Part shown: positions 6,189 to 9,454 of the stretch, in pieces
Layout: each line of letters begins with the position of its first letter
Position numbering within the stretch: position 1 is the first letter of the stretch
DNA from: CAZESH01 sp964514665
Lineage (GTDB): Bacteria; Bacillota; Bacilli; Paenibacillales; KCTC-25726
DNA length: 9,454 bases
NCBI GenBank assembly: GCA_964514665.1
Contig: CAZESH010000161.1
Span: forward strand, 1 to 9,454
Direction of reading: 5' to 3'
Position numbers and translations under genes: made by a program
The notes under the pieces: model-generated
Told to the model about the DNA's origin: nothing
Seen by the model: only the letters and a program-made list of their open reading frames with translations
Databases searched by the model: none

Positions 6189-6196
6189 ATTTTAAA
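6189..6196. repeat. Target-site duplication, right copy
   Basis: ATTTTAAA, identical to 4774-4781. It lies 6 bp before the AraR-type operator, so the duplication itself did not touch the operator core. Confidence 0.9.
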
Positions 6197-6202
6197 AAAC
6201 AC

Positions 6203-6233
6203 TTGTACGTACAACATAGATTAATGTTATAAT
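6203..6233 (+). promoter_or_regulatory. araR: araR promoter with AraR operator over the -35
   Basis: TTGTACGTACAA (6203-6214) is a perfect 12-bp palindrome of the form bound by AraR in Bacillus. Its left half, TTGTAC, doubles as a -35 box 19 bp from a consensus TATAAT (6228-6233). A bound repressor would cover the -35, so araR is probably autorepressed and released by L-arabinose. Confidence 0.8.
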
Positions 6234-6291
6234 AGAGCTGCGTACAGGAACGATTTTTCTCCAGCAAGATACGCAGGATTCGGGGTGAAGC

Positions 6292-7389
6292 ATGAAGGAA
6301 CGGATTATGCCCAAGTATTTACAGCTAAAAAAGGAAATTCAGTCTTGGATCGACGGCGGGAAATTTTCCGCGAATGAACAGCTGCCCTCGGAGAACGAGC
6401 TTTCCGTTCAGTTTAATATGAGCCGGCAAACCGTAAGGCAAGCACTCGGGGAAATGGTCCAAGACGGAGAATTGTACCGCGTGCATGGCAAAGGGACTTT
6501 TGTGGCGGCCGCCGAGCGGAAGACAAGCGGGGAACTTCCCACAATCGGATTGCTCACGACATACATTTCCGATTATATCTTTCCTTCCATAGTGAGAGGC
6601 GCGGAGTCACTTTTGCGCAGCAAGGGCTATCGGCTCGTTCTTTCCAGTACCGACAACGACAAAATGAAAGAGCGGGAAAGTTTGGAAATGATGATGAAAT
6701 ATAATTTAAGCGGCTTGATCGTCGAGCCGACCAAGAGCGCGGAAGGCAATCCCAACCTGAATTATTACTTGAATTTGGAGAAGCACGGGATCCCTTACCT
6801 GATGATCAATGAAAAATATTCGGAGCTCGATTGTCCGTGCCTGAAAATGGATGATGAACTTGGCGGCTTTATCGCGGCTGAGCATTTAATCCGGCTTGGC
6901 CATCGCAAGCTGGCCGGATTTTTCAAAATCGACGATTTGCAGGGCGTGAACAGGCTTAAGGGCTTTTTACGCGCGCATCGTGAGTATCAAATTCCCTTCA
7001 TTCCCGAATGGATCATCCGCTATACGACGGAAGAGAAGCAGCGCGTCCCGCTGCAGACGGCCGAAGAGCTGCTGAATCTCAAGGAAGACCGGCCCACCGG
7101 TTTCGTATGTTACAACGACGAGCTGGCGGTGCTGCTGATGGATGCCATCCGCAAGCTGAACATAGCCGTCCCGGAGCAATTAAGCGTAACCGGCTTTGAC
7201 GATTCGTTTCTGGCAACGGCAACCGAACTGAAGCTGACTACGCTTGCGCATCCGAAAATGGAGATGGGCGCACAGGCGGCCAACCTGCTGATCGCCATGA
7301 TCGAGAAGCGAAAGCAAGCGACGGAGAACGGTTCGGTTATTTATAAGCCGGAGCTGATCGTCAGGGAGTCGACTGCTGCCGCACGTTAG
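6292..7389 (+). CDS. araR: Arabinose operon repressor AraR (GntR/LacI chimera)
   Basis: A 365-residue two-domain regulator. Residues 8-72 are a GntR-type winged helix (LPSENELSVQFNMSRQTVRQ at 31-50, then GKGTFV at 66-71). From about 82 (PTIGLLTTY) to the end is a LacI/periplasmic-binding-protein effector domain, with GFDDS (301-305) and the late TTLAHPKMEMG motif. This GntR-LacI fusion is the hallmark of AraR, which represses arabinose genes and lets go on binding L-arabinose. Perfect AraR-type palindromes precede both this gene and araD, which supports the assignment. Start choice is open: ATG 6292 has GGGGTGA only 3 nt upstream, whereas ATG 6307 has AAGGAA (6296-6301) at workable spacing and gives MPKYLQLK, closer to the Bacillus AraR N-terminus. 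Unlike B. subtilis, where araR is away from the main operon, here it heads the araD-araB genes in the same direction. Confidence 0.92.
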   Translation: MKERIMPKYLQLKKEIQSWIDGGKFSANEQLPSENELSVQFNMSRQTVRQALGEMVQDGELYRVHGKGTFVAAAERKTSGELPTIGLLTTYISDYIFPSIVRGAESLLRSKGYRLVLSSTDNDKMKERESLEMMMKYNLSGLIVEPTKSAEGNPNLNYYLNLEKHGIPYLMINEKYSELDCPCLKMDDELGGFIAAEHLIRLGHRKLAGFFKIDDLQGVNRLKGFLRAHREYQIPFIPEWIIRYTTEEKQRVPLQTAEELLNLKEDRPTGFVCYNDELAVLLMDAIRKLNIAVPEQLSVTGFDDSFLATATELKLTTLAHPKMEMGAQAANLLIAMIEKRKQATENGSVIYKPELIVRESTAAAR

Positions 7390-7396
7390 ATATTAT
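7369..7396 (+). promoter_or_regulatory. Possible araD promoter at the end of araR
   Basis: TATTAT (7391-7396) lies 16 bp after TCGACT (7369-7374), four of six matches to TTGACA. A start near 7403 would fall inside the AraR-type palindrome, a good position for repression. Readthrough from araR is also possible, as no terminator separates the genes. Confidence 0.4.
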
Positions 7397-7399
7397 AAC

Positions 7400-7413
7400 C
7401 TTGTATATACAAG
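7400..7413. promoter_or_regulatory. AraR operator upstream of araD
   Basis: CTTGTATATACAAG is a perfect 14-bp palindrome sharing the TTGTnnnnACAA frame of the site before araR (6203-6214). It sits 45 nt upstream of araD, within the 69-nt araR-araD gap. The two operator centres are 1,198 bp apart, which would allow AraR-mediated looping or independent control. Confidence 0.75.
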
Positions 7414-7458
7414 AGGTTAGATGCCAAATATGAGTTAAGGAAAAGGAGAGGATATCAC

Positions 7459-8151
7459 TTGCTCGAGTCATTGAAAAAACAGGTGCTTGAAGCCAATCTT
7501 CAGCTTCCGAAGCATGGTCTGGTCACGTTTACCTGGGGTAACGTGAGCGGGATCGACAGGGAAAAAGGACTGGTAGTCATCAAGCCGAGCGGAGTGCCCT
7601 ACGAGGATTTGACGATCGACAGCATGGTCGTGCTGGATCTGGACGGACACATCGTCGAGAGCGATTTCAAGCCATCATCGGACACGCCTACCCATCTTGC
7701 GCTGTATCGCGCCTTTGAAGGAATCGGCGGAATCGTGCATACGCATTCTCCGTGGGCTACAAGCTGGGCCCAGGCGGGAATGGGCATTCCCGTTTATGGA
7801 ACGACCCATGCCGATTATTTTTACGGAGAAATTCCCTGTACAAGGGAAATGACGGATGAGGAAATAAACGGGGAGTATGAGCTGGAAACCGGTCATGTGA
7901 TCATCGAAACCTTCAATCAGACGGATCCGCGTCAAATGCCCGGCGTGCTTGTCCACAGCCACGCTCCTTTTTGCTGGGGCAAGGATGCGATAGAGGCCGT
8001 TCATAACGCCGTGGTGGTTGAAGAGGTGGCCAAGATCGCCCATCGCACAGTCGCTCTCAATCCGCAAATCGGTCCGGTTAATCAGGCGCTGTTGGATAAA
8101 CATTTTCTCAGAAAGCATGGAAAAAACGCTTATTACGGCCAACAAAAATGA
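7459..8151 (+). CDS. araD: L-ribulose-5-phosphate 4-epimerase AraD
   Basis: A 230-residue class II aldolase/epimerase-fold enzyme, matching the usual AraD length. It interconverts L-ribulose-5-phosphate and D-xylulose-5-phosphate, the last step feeding arabinose into the pentose phosphate pathway, in the cytoplasm. Seen: GNVSG (27-31) and KPSG (42-45) phosphate-binding loops; SSD at 73-75; zinc ligands H94 and H96 (VHTHSPWA) and H168 (VHSHAPF); and the catalytic acid D119 (THADYFYGEIPCTR). These match E. coli AraD H95, H97, H171 and D120 nearly in register. It starts with TTG at 7459, the only start near AAAAGGAGAGG (7441-7451). The AraR-type palindrome at 7400 lies just upstream. araB follows after 13 nt. 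Confidence 0.96.
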   Translation: MLESLKKQVLEANLQLPKHGLVTFTWGNVSGIDREKGLVVIKPSGVPYEDLTIDSMVVLDLDGHIVESDFKPSSDTPTHLALYRAFEGIGGIVHTHSPWATSWAQAGMGIPVYGTTHADYFYGEIPCTREMTDEEINGEYELETGHVIIETFNQTDPRQMPGVLVHSHAPFCWGKDAIEAVHNAVVVEEVAKIAHRTVALNPQIGPVNQALLDKHFLRKHGKNAYYGQQK

Positions 8152-8164
8152 GGAGGGAACAAGC

Positions 8165-9454
8165 ATGAGTACAAAATATGCAATCGGTCTAGATTACGGG
8201 ACTGAATCCGGGCGCGCCGTGCTGGTGGATTTGAGCAACGGGGCGGAGCTCTCCAGTCATGTTACGCCATATCCCCACAAAGTGATCGACGAGAAGCTTC
8301 CGGTCGGGGATTTGCCGCTGGAGCCGGATTGGGCTCTGCAGCATCCGGGGGATTATATCGAAGTGCTGAAACGCTCTGTGCCTCAGGTGGTTCGCGATGC
8401 CAAAATCGATCCCGCCGACGTCATCGGCATCGGAATTGATTTCACCGCTTGCACGATGCTGCCGATTAACGAACAAGGACAGCCGCTTTGCATGACCAAG
8501 GAATGGGAAGTAAGTCCCCACAGCTGGGTGAAGCTCTGGAAGCATCATGCCGCACAGGATGAAGCCAATCAGCTTAACGAAATCGCGAGACAGCGCGGCG
8601 AGGATTTTCTGCCGAGATACGGCGGCAAGATATCTTCGGAATGGATGATCGCCAAAATATGGCAAACGCTGAACGAAGCGCCGGAAGTATTCGACTCTAC
8701 GGATCGCTTTACGGAAGCAACCGACTGGGTCATTTATCAGCTGACCGGAAATTTTCTGCGCAACAGCTGTACGGCCGGATACAAATCGATTTGGCACAAG
8801 CAGCAGGGCTATCCGAGCAAGGACTTCTTCAAAGCGCTTGATCCGCGTATGGAAAATCTCACGGATACGAAGCTGCGGGGCGAAGTTGTGCCGCTTGGAA
8901 CCAAATCCGGCGGATTGACCGAGGAAATGGCCAATATGATGGGACTCGTACCGGGAATCGCTGTTGTCGTCGGCAACGTCGACGCGCATGTTTCCGTTCC
9001 CGCCTTGGGCGTGGTTACACCGGGGAAAATGGTAATGACGATGGGCACTTCGATCTGCCATCTGGTGCTCGGCGAGAAGGAAAAGCGCGTGGAAGGCATG
9101 TGCGGCGTGGTCGAAGACGGGATTATTCCCGGATATCAGGGCTATGAAGCCGGGCAATCCGCCGTAGGCGATATTTTCGCCTGGTATGTGGATGAGGCCG
9201 TGCCCGCTTATGTAAGAGACGCAGCCGAGAAGGAAGGCGTCAACGTCCATGAGTGGCTGGAAAAGCAAGCGGCGAAGCTGAAGCCGGGTGAAAACGGACT
9301 GCTGGCGCTCGATTGGTGGAACGGCAACCGTTCCGTGCTGGTCGATACGGATTTGACCGGACTGATGGTCGGATACACGCTGCTCACCAAACCGGAGGAA
9401 GTGTATCGGGCGCTGCTGGAATCGACGGCATTCGGCACCCGCAAGGTTGTGGAG
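8165..9454 (+). CDS. araB: L-ribulokinase AraB (partial, cut by window end)
   Basis: The frame is open from ATG 8165 to the last base, giving 430 residues; the family is usually about 560, so roughly 130 are missing. It phosphorylates L-ribulose with ATP to L-ribulose-5-phosphate, the substrate of the AraD enzyme encoded just upstream. FGGY-kinase features are visible: the phosphate-1 loop GLDYGTESGR (8-17), DFTACTMLP (92-100), the catalytic-region GNVDAHVSVP (270-279) with D273, and the MTMGTS motif (291-296) of the ATP-binding half. The DYGTESGR and D-F-T-A-C forms are specific to ribulokinase rather than xylulokinase or glycerol kinase. AGGAGGG (8151-8157) overlaps the araD stop codon and lies 7 nt before the start, so the two genes are translationally close. 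araA was not seen and may follow downstream. Confidence 0.95.
   Translation, partial: MSTKYAIGLDYGTESGRAVLVDLSNGAELSSHVTPYPHKVIDEKLPVGDLPLEPDWALQHPGDYIEVLKRSVPQVVRDAKIDPADVIGIGIDFTACTMLPINEQGQPLCMTKEWEVSPHSWVKLWKHHAAQDEANQLNEIARQRGEDFLPRYGGKISSEWMIAKIWQTLNEAPEVFDSTDRFTEATDWVIYQLTGNFLRNSCTAGYKSIWHKQQGYPSKDFFKALDPRMENLTDTKLRGEVVPLGTKSGGLTEEMANMMGLVPGIAVVVGNVDAHVSVPALGVVTPGKMVMTMGTSICHLVLGEKEKRVEGMCGVVEDGIIPGYQGYEAGQSAVGDIFAWYVDEAVPAYVRDAAEKEGVNVHEWLEKQAAKLKPGENGLLALDWWNGNRSVLVDTDLTGLMVGYTLLTKPEEVYRALLESTAFGTRKVVE

Noticed and set aside
8189..9268. Long minus-strand ORF of 359 codons opposite araB
   Set aside because: The plus strand encodes an unmistakable ribulokinase with its active-site motifs; the minus frame is a codon-bias shadow rich in H, R and P with no domain pattern.

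Overview
The window looks like chromosomal DNA of a low-to-medium-GC Bacillota, most likely Paenibacillaceae. The reasons are strong AGGAGG-type ribosome binding sites, TTG starts, a UgtP-type glycolipid glucosyltransferase, and an AraR (GntR/LacI chimera) with Bacillus-type TTGTnnnnACAA operators. All genes lie on the + strand. No species name can be read from the sequence.

Region by region: (1) 1-2071 is the end of a catabolic operon: the C-terminus of an IclR-family regulator, a short-chain dehydrogenase and a fumarylacetoacetate-hydrolase-fold enzyme, closed by a perfect rho-independent terminator. The SDR/FAH pair fits the last two steps of a non-phosphorylative deoxy-sugar-acid route (2-keto-3-deoxy-L-fuconate/rhamnonate to pyruvate plus lactate); this is inferred. 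(2) 2200-4778 is a membrane-glycolipid operon: ugtP overlapping an LtaA-like MFS transporter by 35 nt, with its own promoter and terminator. This recalls the ypfP-ltaA pair that makes and flips the lipoteichoic-acid anchor in staphylococci. (3) 4782-6188 is a 1,407-bp mobile insertion cassette. It has 25-bp imperfect terminal inverted repeats starting GGCTCTGTTAA and is flanked by a perfect 8-bp duplication, ATTTTAAA. It has no intact transposase, only what looks like a decayed IS1595/ISXO2-type remnant. It carries an ArsR-like repressor and a VOC-fold protein as passengers. (4) 6201-9454 is an arabinose locus, araR-araD-araB (araB cut by the window end), with one perfect AraR-type palindrome before araR and another before araD.

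How it works together: the arabinose genes form an AraR-controlled unit in which the repressor probably also controls itself. The cassette landed between the transporter terminator and the araR operator, leaving both intact; removing it and one copy of the duplication restores a 152-nt spacer. The ArsR-like gene appears to start at, or within a few bases of, its own transcription start, and a 16-bp direct repeat overlaps its -35 and -10 elements, suggesting leaderless translation and tight autorepression. The cassette is the most unusual item in the window.
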